Shown: positions 34,839 to 42,950 of the stretch, in pieces
Numbering within the stretch: position 1 is the first letter of the stretch
How the letters are laid out: each line of letters begins with the position of its first letter
Source: PCC-10605 sp964409355
GTDB taxonomy: Bacteria > Cyanobacteriota > Cyanobacteriia > Cyanobacteriales > Cyanobacteriaceae
Direction of reading: 5' to 3'
Assembly (NCBI GenBank): GCA_964409355.1
Contig: CAYPDC010000002.1
Span: 17,302-81,301 of the forward strand
DNA length: 64,000 bases
Notes under the pieces: model-generated
The model's database searches: none
The model's input: only the letters and a program-made list of their open reading frames with translations
What the model was told of the DNA's origin: nothing
Translations under genes and position numbers: made by a program

Positions 34839-36017
34839 ATGTCATCTCTTAACAGCTATCTTTCTCAATCTCTCAATACCATCAAAAAAGCAAACTGGTA
34901 TCGACAAGAAAAACTCATCACGGGTTTACCCTCAGCAGTAGTGGAAATGGAAGGGCGAAAATTAGTTAACTTCGCTAGTAACGACTATCTCGGATTGGCA
35001 GGGGATTCCCGACTCATTCAAGCCGGGATTGACGCACTAAAAGAGTATGGCACTGGTAGCACTGGATCGCGCCTCCTCAGTGGACACAGAAAGTTACATC
35101 AAGATCTTGAAGGTGCGATCGCATCTTGGAAAGGAGTAGAAAAAGCCCTTGTTTTTAGTTCGGGATATAGTGCAAATATAGGCACAATTAGTGCTTTAGT
35201 CAAGCAAAAAGATTTGATACTGGGAGATAAATATAATCATTCTAGCTTAAAAAATGGAGCAAAATTAAGTCAAGCAAAGGTAATTGAGTATAAACACAGA
35301 AATATCCCAGATTTGACCGAAAAATTAACTCAAAATCGTCATCAATATCGCCACTGTTTGATTATAACCGATAGCGTCTTTAGTATGGACGGTGATTTAT
35401 GCCCATTACCCGAATTGATTGCCGTTGCTGACAAATTTGACTGTTGGTTACTCATCGATGAAGCCCACGCTACAGGAATCATGGGAAAAACTGGTGCAGG
35501 ATGTGTGGAACATTTTGCCGTAAAAAGTGATAATATCATCCAAATTGGTACATTGAGTAAGGCGATCGCCAGTTTAGGGGGATATGTCGCAGGAAGCGAA
35601 ATCCTGATCGATTTTTTGCGTAATCGTTGCCCGACATGGATCTATACAACAGCCCTTTCTCCTGCGGATACTGCGGTAGCCTTAGCCAGTGTCAATTTAA
35701 TTCAAAAACATCCAGACATAAGGAAAAAACTATGGGACAATGTTAAGTTGCTTAAAGAAATATTTACCTCTCTTAAATTACCCATGTTCCCGTCTGAATC
35801 AGCAATTATTTGTTTAAAAGCAAAAACTGCTGAAGAAGCCCTTAAATGGAGCTTAAAACTGAAGGAGAATGGCTTTTTTGTTCCTGCTATACGTCCTCCC
35901 ACAGTTCCCAGTAGTCGCCTCCGCTTTTCGGTGATGGCAACCCATGAAAAAAAGTATTTGGAGAATTTAGAATTTAGAATGAAAATGACGAGGAGTGGGA
36001 GCGTCTCGCTTCCTTAA
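34839..36017 (+). CDS. bioF: 8-amino-7-oxononanoate synthase
   Basis: This 392-residue alpha-oxoamine synthase carries NFASNDYLGLAGD, GTGSTGSRLLSGH, DSVFSMDGD, LIDEAHATGIMG, and the PLP lysine near residue 240 in GTLSKAIASLGGYVAG. It condenses pimeloyl-ACP/CoA with alanine in biotin synthesis. The related enzymes KBL, serine palmitoyltransferase and ALAS share the fold, but the DYLGLAxD and VPSSRLRFSVMA context fits BioF. No other bio gene lies close. A terminator-like palindrome follows at 36069. Confidence 0.9.
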   Translation: MSSLNSYLSQSLNTIKKANWYRQEKLITGLPSAVVEMEGRKLVNFASNDYLGLAGDSRLIQAGIDALKEYGTGSTGSRLLSGHRKLHQDLEGAIASWKGVEKALVFSSGYSANIGTISALVKQKDLILGDKYNHSSLKNGAKLSQAKVIEYKHRNIPDLTEKLTQNRHQYRHCLIITDSVFSMDGDLCPLPELIAVADKFDCWLLIDEAHATGIMGKTGAGCVEHFAVKSDNIIQIGTLSKAIASLGGYVAGSEILIDFLRNRCPTWIYTTALSPADTAVALASVNLIQKHPDIRKKLWDNVKLLKEIFTSLKLPMFPSESAIICLKAKTAEEALKWSLKLKENGFFVPAIRPPTVPSSRLRFSVMATHEKKYLENLEFRMKMTRSGSVSLP

Positions 36018-36068
36018 GGAGAATTAATTTTCTTCCCATGCTTCTTGCCCCCCCAACTCCAAACCCTT

Positions 36069-36088
36069 AACACTTAAGTGTTTTTTTA
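36069..36088 (+). terminator. Palindrome plus T-tract after bioF
   Basis: The perfect palindrome AACACTTAAGTGTT is followed directly by five further T residues. The hairpin is short (five-base stem, TTAA loop), but position and T tract make it a likely intrinsic terminator of bioF. Confidence 0.6.
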
Positions 36089-36159
36089 AAGACAAGATAA
36101 AGATAAGATAAAGATACAAAAATGGATTAAATCTTTATTTATTTTCCGTATAAGCACTT

Positions 36160-36663
36160 ATGCAAGTTAAAATAGTATTATCAAACTCAATCATTACTGA
36201 TTTACCTAGAGAAGAGTCAACAATGACAAAACATCCTGCGCAACCCCATAAAGCCCATATACTAATCGTAGAAGACGATAAAGGCAGAAGGGAACTTCTA
36301 CTAAGAAAAAGTAAATATACTATTGGTAGAACGCAACAATGTGACATTCGCATTCATTCTCCTTTTGTTTCTCGTTATCACGCCACTCTCGTTAGACAGT
36401 TTGATAATCAAGGTTATATTTACTATCAAATTTGTGATGGAGATGGTAAATCAAATTTAAGTGCCAATGGTATATTAGTGAATGGTAAAAAAGTAATGAA
36501 TCAAGAGTTAAAACACGGCGATCGCGTCATTTTTGGACCACAAGTATCTATTACTTATAACCATTGTCAGAGAGATATATTTCCTTCCTTACCCCCAGAT
36601 GATCCTTTTGACATAACTTTAATTGATCCGGCTATGATGGTGAGTGAATGGGAAGAAGTATGA
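36160..36663 (+). CDS. FHA-domain protein
   Basis: This 167-residue protein has one forkhead-associated domain covering about residues 45-140: YTIGRTQQCDIRIHSPFVSR followed by YHATLV, then the asparagine-bearing GILVNGKKV and LKHGDRVIFG. The Arg, Ser and Asn that bind phosphothreonine peptides are present. It is presumably an adaptor for Ser/Thr kinase signalling; a kinase is encoded at 58137-59669, though nothing links the two directly. Met22 (MTKHPAQ, 36223) is an alternative start with better spacing to an upstream GAAGAG. The C-terminus is short and acidic. Confidence 0.88.
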   Translation: MQVKIVLSNSIITDLPREESTMTKHPAQPHKAHILIVEDDKGRRELLLRKSKYTIGRTQQCDIRIHSPFVSRYHATLVRQFDNQGYIYYQICDGDGKSNLSANGILVNGKKVMNQELKHGDRVIFGPQVSITYNHCQRDIFPSLPPDDPFDITLIDPAMMVSEWEEV

Positions 36664-36769
36664 TCAAGAAGAATATTTATCTTTATCTTATACTAAGCAT
36701 AACCTTTTCTTAATTTACTTTTGCTAACCTAGTGCGTAAATCAGTGTATTCTCAATAACAATATCTATT

Positions 36770-37402
36770 ATGCTACTGGGCTATCCTTCCAATCAGAATT
36801 TAAAAAGTCAATTGCACTCTGGGGAAAGAAGGTTACATTTTTACGAGCGGGGAGAAGAAATCCCCTTAATTGCTCAGGGGGTTTGGCAAGTAAATCGAGG
36901 ATTCGTGCAACTTTTTAAGGTTAATTCTCAAGGAGAGGAAACTTTGTTAGGATGGTCGCAAACGGGTAATTTTTTTGGTTTATGGTTTACCAATCTCGAT
37001 AATTTCCAGACTAGAGCTTTATCTGATATTTATTTACAATGGTTTTCTCTAACCGAAATTGAGGATAATCCCAGTTTAGCTCAAACAATTCTTTCGGAAA
37101 CTGTTACTCGTATTCGTCAAACCGAGGAGTTATTAGCCATTGCTACTTTAAAAAGGGTTGAAGATAAATTAATTAAACTATTAAGTCTTTTAGGTTTTTA
37201 TTTAGGAGAAAAAAAAGAAGATGTCATCAGAATCAAAGTCAGATTCACGCATCAAAACTTAGCGGGAGCAATTGGCACTACAAGAGTAACCATTACCCGA
37301 TTATTAGGAGAAATGCAAAAACAAAAACTAATTTCTTTCGATCCCTCTCGTCATCTACTATTACATTCTAATCATTTCTACCCCAACCAAAACACTTTTT
37401 AA
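36770..37402 (+). CDS. Crp/Fnr-family transcription regulator
   Basis: This 210-residue protein has an N-terminal cupin-like sensor half (about 15-100), a long dimer helix (TILSETVTRIRQTEELLAIA) and a C-terminal winged helix with TRVTITRLLGEMQKQ as recognition helix near residues 175-190. The arrangement is that of Crp/Fnr regulators such as NtcA and cyanobacterial SYCRP proteins. The cAMP-binding arginine-serine motif is not evident and no Fnr cysteines are seen, so the ligand is unknown. The stop is one base from the stop of the convergent vanY-like gene. Confidence 0.85.
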   Translation: MLLGYPSNQNLKSQLHSGERRLHFYERGEEIPLIAQGVWQVNRGFVQLFKVNSQGEETLLGWSQTGNFFGLWFTNLDNFQTRALSDIYLQWFSLTEIEDNPSLAQTILSETVTRIRQTEELLAIATLKRVEDKLIKLLSLLGFYLGEKKEDVIRIKVRFTHQNLAGAIGTTRVTITRLLGEMQKQKLISFDPSRHLLLHSNHFYPNQNTF

Positions 37403-37403
37403 G

Positions 37404-38210
37404 CTATTTCGCCGGTAAGGGGAGTTTTAAAGCCCGTGCCTTATAAAAAGTCTCTAAACTATGGGAATCCCCGACAAAACGCCAGTGCCAAGGCTCATAA
37501 CTAATACCCTGTAAATTATCCGGGGGAAAAGACAACTCAAAACTATACTTAGAAGCATTTGCCTCCAACCAACGAAAAGCCGAGGTTTGCTCGAATTTTG
37601 TACTAAGATTAGTAGCAGGAGCGTTACCGTCTCCAATATCCACCGCATAACCTGTATGATGCTCACTATAACCGGGGGGGGCACTAACTTCCGCTCGTTT
37701 AGAAGCATCTTGATTTCTTTGCTCTTTAATGCCGAAAAAAAGATATTCTTGCTCATCAAAGGTTCTAAATCCCGAAATAGCCACCAAAATTACTCCCTGT
37801 GTGCGGGCATCGGATTGCATTTGTAAAAATCTTTCTGCGGCTTTGGTTCTCAATTTAATTCTACCATCACTGGTAATGGATTTTAAATCAGTAACAGGAG
37901 CTTGTTCATAGCTTAAATGTCCAAGAATATGGGGAGGAATTTCGACTGTTTCTTCAGGGGAGGAAGTCTTTTCAGGCGTTATTGGCAGAGTTTCTACAGG
38001 TTGTAAATTAGATTCAGGACTTTGAGAGATTTCTTTGGGGGATAGTAGCCAAAAAAGAGTAATAGTAATCAAGGCACTACTCAAGACTAACAAAAGAGTG
38101 AAAGGAAGGGATTGAGTTGAGGGAGATGTCTGAATTTTGCGTGTTTTTCTCTGGGCAACGGGTATCTCATCCATAGAAGACAGTGAATATAGTTGACGAC
38201 TGTTCTTCAT
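37404..38210 (-). CDS. VanY-type D-alanyl-D-alanine carboxypeptidase
   Basis: This 268-residue exported enzyme has an N-terminal membrane anchor (PFTLLLVLSSALITITLFWL near residues 36-55) and a Pro/Ser/Thr linker. Its zinc peptidase domain has VAISGFRTFDEQEYLF, PGYSEHHTGYAVDIGDG (His and Asp zinc ligands) and EPWHWRFVG (catalytic Glu and His). It trims the terminal D-alanine from peptidoglycan stem peptides in the periplasm. Here it is a housekeeping cell-wall enzyme, since no van resistance genes surround it. It is convergent with the Crp/Fnr gene. Confidence 0.92.
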   Translation of the reverse strand: MKNSRQLYSLSSMDEIPVAQRKTRKIQTSPSTQSLPFTLLLVLSSALITITLFWLLSPKEISQSPESNLQPVETLPITPEKTSSPEETVEIPPHILGHLSYEQAPVTDLKSITSDGRIKLRTKAAERFLQMQSDARTQGVILVAISGFRTFDEQEYLFFGIKEQRNQDASKRAEVSAPPGYSEHHTGYAVDIGDGNAPATNLSTKFEQTSAFRWLEANASKYSFELSFPPDNLQGISYEPWHWRFVGDSHSLETFYKARALKLPLPAK

Positions 38211-38350
38211 TCTATCATTAGTTGTTCTCTAATTTCTTGAATCATTGACGAATAATTTTTCAGGTTAATTTCCGTAAATTTTTAGTTATTGATTAACTAA
38301 ATTAGTATTATAATAACGGCTAGAATCAAGATAAATAATCTAAAGAAATT

Positions 38351-39232
38351 ATGAATTATAATGTTGAAAAATCAGTTTTAGAAAGATATGAATTAGGAGC
38401 AAAAGAGCATCAGCCTAGTTTATGTTGTCCCACTGAATATGATCGCTCCTATTTAACTATTATTCCTGAAGAAATTATAGCTAAAGACTATGGTTGTGGA
38501 GATCCTACCCTTTATGTAAATCAAGGGGAAAAAGTCTTAGATTTGGGTTCAGGGGCAGGAAAAAACTGTTATATTATTGCTCAAAAAGTTGGTCAAAATG
38601 GTTCAGTCATTGGGGTTGATTTTAATGATGAAATGTTAAATTTGGCTCGTAAATATCAACAACAAATAGCCTCTAAATTGGGTTATCTTAATACTAAGTT
38701 TGTCAAAGGAAAAATCCAAGATTTAAAATTACCTTTAGACAAAGTTGAATCTTATCTTTATCATAATCCTATTCAGACTTTAGCACAGTTAAGGGCTTTG
38801 GATGCAGAGTGCGATCGCCTCCGTCAAGAAGAAACATTAATTCCAGAAAATAGCATCGATGTTGTAATTTCTAACTGTGTTTTAAACTTAGTCAAAACAG
38901 AAGATAAAAAACAACTATTCAGGGAAATTTATCTAGTTTTAAAAGAAGGAGGAAGGGCGGTTATTTCCGATATAGTTTGTAATGAAGATTTACCCCTAGA
39001 AATTATTAATGACCCTGAATTATGGAGTGGTTGTATTGCTGGAGCGTTTCTGGAAGATTTATTCTTAGAAATGTTCGCCGAAGCAGGGTTTTATGGCATG
39101 GAAATTTTAAGCCGACAAGCCGAACCTTGGCAAGTAATTAAAGGCATAGAATTTCGCTCTTTAACCGTAAGGGCCTATAAAGGAAAAAAAGGACAAAATA
39201 AAGACACAAATCAAGCATTGGTTAGAGGTTAA
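38351..39232 (+). CDS. SAM-dependent methyltransferase with N-terminal Cys-Cys motif
   Basis: This 293-residue class I methyltransferase has SAM motif I KVLDLGSGAGKNCYIIAQKV near residues 63-82, VIGVDFNDEMLNLAR for the ribose acid, and VVISNCVLNLV for motif IV. The N-terminus has QPSLCCPTEYDRSYLTIIPE, a Cys-Cys pair typical of a cyanobacterial group related to ArsM-type arsenic methyltransferases. An insertion at about residues 125-165 separates motifs. Arsenite is a plausible substrate but the usual third cysteine pattern was not checked. The gene ends near a nested inverted repeat at 39350-39418. Confidence 0.8.
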   Translation: MNYNVEKSVLERYELGAKEHQPSLCCPTEYDRSYLTIIPEEIIAKDYGCGDPTLYVNQGEKVLDLGSGAGKNCYIIAQKVGQNGSVIGVDFNDEMLNLARKYQQQIASKLGYLNTKFVKGKIQDLKLPLDKVESYLYHNPIQTLAQLRALDAECDRLRQEETLIPENSIDVVISNCVLNLVKTEDKKQLFREIYLVLKEGGRAVISDIVCNEDLPLEIINDPELWSGCIAGAFLEDLFLEMFAEAGFYGMEILSRQAEPWQVIKGIEFRSLTVRAYKGKKGQNKDTNQALVRG

Positions 39233-39349
39233 GATGAAAAGCAAGAAGAAATAATCTCCCTCTCATCACTAGACTTTTAAACACTCAAACTTCATTGACT
39301 ACAAGGGAGTTAAAACAGACAGCAAGTAAAAGAGTCTTTAGAGGAATTT

Positions 39350-39418
39350 CAACCTATCTAAATTTATCAGAAAATGAGATCTACACTCATTGTATAGATC
39401 TTAGACACAGATAGGTTG
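39350..39418. terminator. Nested inverted repeat between convergent genes
   Basis: The outer arms CAACCTATCT (39350-39359) and AGATAGGTTG (39409-39418) enclose the inner arms AGATCTA (39377-39383) and TAGATCT (39395-39401). It lies between the convergent methyltransferase and hli operon ends, and may serve as a bidirectional terminator or fold as a cruciform. Confidence 0.6.
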
Positions 39419-39424
39419 TTACCA

Positions 39425-39667
39425 TTAAAAGATGCTAGTAAAAACAGAACCACCGATAATGCCTACTACACCAATTCCGATGAGAATATTGGTGAAAAAA
39501 CGACCCGTTTCAGGATTCAATCCCAATTGTTTGTCTTCCTTTCCTGCGGTGAAAAATAATGACCAAGCTTGATTACCGCTAATGGATTCAAATTTGTTGA
39601 AATCTGAACGGAAAACTACGGGGGCGAATAAGTCTTTGTTGTTGAAAATATCGAAATCAGCGTTCAT
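39425..39667 (-). CDS. Single-segment membrane protein downstream of hli, LilA-like candidate
   Basis: This 80-residue protein has a soluble N-terminal half (MNADFDIFNNKDLFAPVVFR ...) and one C-terminal membrane segment (FFTNILIGIGVVGIIGGSVF). The motif AWSLFFTAGKEDKQLGLNPE links the parts. It follows the hli gene by 77 bases on the same strand, an arrangement that recalls the hliB-lilA operon of Synechocystis. The Hli chlorophyll-binding motif (ExxNGR) is missing, though. I do not recognise it with certainty; a role alongside the Hli protein in thylakoid membrane photoprotection is inference from position. Confidence 0.65.
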   Translation of the reverse strand: MNADFDIFNNKDLFAPVVFRSDFNKFESISGNQAWSLFFTAGKEDKQLGLNPETGRFFTNILIGIGVVGIIGGSVFTSIF

Positions 39668-39744
39668 ATTTTTATCTCTTTAAAAGTATTTTAGTGTGTG
39701 TTAATTGTTTAATGAAAGGGTAAAAAGTAATTACCTAAATTGAC

Positions 39745-39960
39745 TTATAAGTTAGTTAACCAACTGATTAAACCTTGACCTGTGAGGGCTTCAAAACCTA
39801 ATAAGGAGATAAAACCCATCATGGCTAAACGACCATTTAATAACTCAGAATATTTGTTGAAACCAAATTGTTGACTTTCATCTACATACATTTTTGGTTC
39901 GATCGCATAGTTATTAAAACGACCTTGTTCTTCGACAACGTATCTTTTGGATGATGACAT
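39745..39960 (-). CDS. hli: High-light-inducible protein (Hlip/SCP, HliA/HliB type)
   Basis: This 71-residue protein has the one-helix chlorophyll a/b-binding motif YSELLNGRLAMMGFISLLGF near residues 38-57, with the Glu-Asn-Arg chlorophyll ligands in ELLNGR. The N-terminus (RYVVEEQGRFNNYAIEPKMY) is typical of HliA/HliB, which bind chlorophyll and carotenoid at photosystem II and during chlorophyll recycling. The gene is first of a two-gene unit. A 180-base AT-rich upstream region separates it from the pseudogene at 40145; no clear HLR1 element was found there. Confidence 0.93.
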   Translation of the reverse strand: MSSSKRYVVEEQGRFNNYAIEPKMYVDESQQFGFNKYSELLNGRLAMMGFISLLGFEALTGQGLISWLTNL

Positions 39961-40144
39961 GATTTTTTTTGCTTCGTTTTTTTATCTGTATGTAAATAAT
40001 ATTAACGTTATATAAAGTTTTATGACAATAACTTGACAATACAAAAAGGTAGTGATAACCGAATGAACCTGAAGATGTCTTAATTCTGAGCTCGATCGAA
40101 CCCCTTTTTTTTTGAGTTAAAATAACATAATCAGTTACGCAAAA

Positions 40145-40868
40145 ATGGAAATTATGATTGCCACCATCGAAAAAACCATAACCTTAGAAGAATTTTTACA
40201 ACAACCCGAAACAAAACCCGCCCAAGAATTTATTAATGGAGTTATTACTACTAAGCCTATGCCTCAATGAGAACACAGCATAATACAATCTGAATTAGTA
40301 TCCGCTATTAATCAAGTCACAAAACCGAGTAAAATTGCTTATGCTTTTCCCGAATTGCGTTGTATCTGTGATAAAAGTGCGATCGTACCTGATGTAGCAG
40401 TGTTTTTCTGGGATAGCATACCCCGCACCGAAAAAGGAAGAATTGCCAATGGATTTGACGGGTTGCCCGATGGGAGTATTGATATTTGTATCCCTAGTGC
40501 CTTAAAAGTTAATGAACTTAATCCAAAATATCCTGAAAATAATCCCGATTTATTCTGGAATGAAAACGCTATAACGGTATCAAGGATCGATCGCACCAAA
40601 GGCAATGAAGCAGACATGGTTTATGTTGTCGGATTAGATCATATAGCTAAAAATGAAAGCAATCCGAAATTACGAAATCAGTTATTTGTCGCTTTAACTC
40701 GCTCTCGTGGATGGGTACATTTGAGCGGTATTGGTGATTATCCATTTTATGAAGAAGTTAGAAAAGTGATGGCACAAAAAGACACTTTTACTTTTACTAT
40801 TATAAGGTGTTACTCCCCCCGAAGATGCTAACGATGATTTAACAGAAGAAGAAGAAAACGAACTTTAA
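40145..40868 (+). pseudogene. Uma2 N-terminus fused to a UvrD-type helicase C-terminus, with nonsense and frameshift
   Basis: From the ATG at 40145 (or 40154) the frame reads as a Uma2 protein (TITLEEFLQQPETKPAQEFI, then KPMPQ) until a TGA at 40268-40270. The family normally has Gly at that place (PMPQGEHS), so a single GGA-to-TGA change explains it. The same frame continues (EHSIIQSELVSAINQV ... AIVPDVAVFFW) to about 40465. It then turns into the C-terminal part of a UvrD-like helicase (TVSRIDRTKGNEADMVYVVG, LFVALTRSRGWVHLSGIG). Near 40815 a frameshift at a C-run diverts the end; the original tail (ANDDLTEEEENEL) ends at 40868. This is a three-lesion chimera. Confidence 0.88.
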
Positions 40869-41002
40869 TTTTATTTAAAACACTGGCTGGTGGGCATTGC
40901 CCACCCTACAAAATTAACTACAAAATTAACTAGGGTTTACTGAATAGAGATTAAACTCTTATCTAGTCAGAGATTAACATCATATAGGAAGACAAAAAAA
41001 AA

Positions 41003-41254
41003 GTGAGTAATGAGGAGAAAAAAGAGGCAAGGGAAAATGAAAAGATCAGAAATAGAGTAGAAGGGAAATTTGGGGAAGGAAAAAGGAGATATGGATTAAA
41101 TAAAATCATGACAAAACTGCTTAATTTATCCGCCTCCTATGATTCTCATTATCTTGCTTTAGCTCAAAGTCTTAATTGTCAATTTTATACAGGAGATAAA
41201 CGCTTATATAATAGTGTCAAAAATCAAATTAATTGGATTAATTTAATAATTTAA
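41003..41254 (+). pseudogene. Transposase C-terminal fragment fused to a PIN-domain (VapC) C-terminus
   Basis: The 83-residue frame (GTG start) begins with EKIRNRVEGKFGEGKRRYGLNKIMTKL, the C-terminal signature of IS5/IS1182-like DDE transposases. Right after it comes YDSHYLALAQSLNCQFYTGD followed by KRLYN, the C-terminal half of a VapC-type PIN nuclease, including the last acidic residue (Asp in TGDKRLYN). Neither part is complete. A junction near 41115 joins them in frame by chance. Whether the hybrid is translated is unknown. Confidence 0.82.
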
Positions 41255-41425
41255 AACAGTAAATCTCAAGGAAGTAGGTGATCTCATTAATGTAGTTATT
41301 CTTTTCCGTATTTATGGCATGGGGAAACCTCTTTCCACATTTAAGCTAAAATTCTGTATTCTATATTCTAAATTTTCAATTGTTTCGTTGTATGATTAAG
41401 GCAGAAGAAAATATCGAATATCCGC

Positions 41426-42811
41426 ATGGGGAAAAAAGTAATTATTTTCAAGATTGGTGAGGGAAGTTTTGAAACGGGTTTTCCCTTTAGTATCAGGCTG
41501 AGTCAGGATGAAACAAGAGAGTTATTAGTGGAAACCGAAGGGAAATTGCCTCCTACCTCAAATGTCTATCAATGTTATACTAGTTGGCAATGTAGCTATC
41601 GTAATTTAACTAATTCTTTGCGTTTAGGGGCAAATCAGGCACAGGTAACAAATGTTGCCATCGATGAATGTTTGGGCTATATTAACGACTTAAAATTTAA
41701 TCTTAATACATGGTTGAAAGATTCTTCTGTACAATCGGTTTTATTTGATTTATTCCCTCATCTTGATCAACAAGATTTAATTCGTTTTGTCATACAAACT
41801 GCCGATGTGCGTTTATGGCAACTTCCTTGGTATTTGTGGGATGTGTGGCAACGGTATCCTCACACGGAATTTGCTTTAAGTAAGCCTAATTGTCAAAAAC
41901 CTAGTCGCAACGATAAGCTAGAAAATAAGACTAAAGTAAGAATTCTAGCCATTTTGGGCGATCGCCGTGGCATCGATGTAGAGAGAGATAGACGAGTTTT
42001 AAATAGTTTACCCGATGCAGAGGTAGTTTTTTTAGATCAACCAAATTTAGCAGAATTAACCCCTTTATGGGAACAATCTTGGCAAATTCTTTTTTTTGCT
42101 GGGCATAGTAGCAGTAATAGTAACAGTCAATCGGGTTTACTGCAAATCAATCCTTATGAAACCATCGACATTCAAAAACTGAAAAATACCCTCGCTAAAG
42201 CCATTTATAACGGTTTGGAATTAGCTATTTTCAACTCCTGTGACGGCTTGGGATTGGGATTTAGCCTCGCAGATTTGCAACTACCTCAAGGTATTATAAT
42301 GCGCGAACCAGTACCCGATGAAGTTGCCCAAGAATTTCTTAAGTTTTTCCTTCAGGCTTATGCTAATGGTGACACTCTCTATCAGGCAGTCAAGGAAGCA
42401 AAGGCGAAAATTCAGGAATTGCATCACCTCGAACAAAAAGCCCCTGGCTCATCGTGGTTGCCCGTTATTTATCAAAATTTAGCCGTTAATCCCCCTCTTT
42501 GGTCTGATTTGACCTCTAAGTCGTCTAATCCTCCTAAAATCGTCTTTAAAGTACCTTTGAAGAAACTTTTTTTACTCTTTCTTGCTTGGAGTGGAGGTGC
42601 GATCGCACTTTTGTTGACAGGATTATTCATTTTTAACATTCCTCAGGGCAAACAATCTGCTACCCTTGAACCAGTGAGAAAACCCTTAATTGGTGTTTGT
42701 GAATGTCCTTATGATATAGATGCAATGGGTAGAGAATGTGGCAATAAATCAGCTTACAGTCGCCCCGGAGGTGCTGATCCTGTTTGTTATCAGGGAGATA
42801 TTGTGCCATAA
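41426..42811 (+). CDS. CHAT-domain protease-like membrane protein with Cys-rich tail
   Basis: The 461 residues have three parts. An N-terminal beta/alpha region (1-170) carries LWQLPWYLWDVWQRYP. A caspase-fold CHAT domain (about 170-350) has catalytic His227 (FFAGHSS) and Cys272 (IFNSCDG). A membrane segment near 375-405 leads to a short tail with GVCECPYDIDAMGRECGNKS, then AYSRPGGADPVCY, holding five cysteines. The tail would lie outside the cytoplasm and could form disulfides or bind metal. CHAT proteases act in stress or death signalling and in some defence systems; no partner target gene is adjacent, and the function here is unknown. Confidence 0.88.
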   Translation: MGKKVIIFKIGEGSFETGFPFSIRLSQDETRELLVETEGKLPPTSNVYQCYTSWQCSYRNLTNSLRLGANQAQVTNVAIDECLGYINDLKFNLNTWLKDSSVQSVLFDLFPHLDQQDLIRFVIQTADVRLWQLPWYLWDVWQRYPHTEFALSKPNCQKPSRNDKLENKTKVRILAILGDRRGIDVERDRRVLNSLPDAEVVFLDQPNLAELTPLWEQSWQILFFAGHSSSNSNSQSGLLQINPYETIDIQKLKNTLAKAIYNGLELAIFNSCDGLGLGFSLADLQLPQGIIMREPVPDEVAQEFLKFFLQAYANGDTLYQAVKEAKAKIQELHHLEQKAPGSSWLPVIYQNLAVNPPLWSDLTSKSSNPPKIVFKVPLKKLFLLFLAWSGGAIALLLTGLFIFNIPQGKQSATLEPVRKPLIGVCECPYDIDAMGRECGNKSAYSRPGGADPVCYQGDIVP

Positions 42812-42950
42812 ATTGTTTTCGATCGCTTCCTCTCAATTTTTTGGCTGTCTGATGGTAAAGCAACTTTAAATCAGCAGGAACATGGATAACAAGGAGATTT
42901 TAGTTACAATTCAAATTAATAACCTCACCTAGTTTTTCCATAGACTCATT

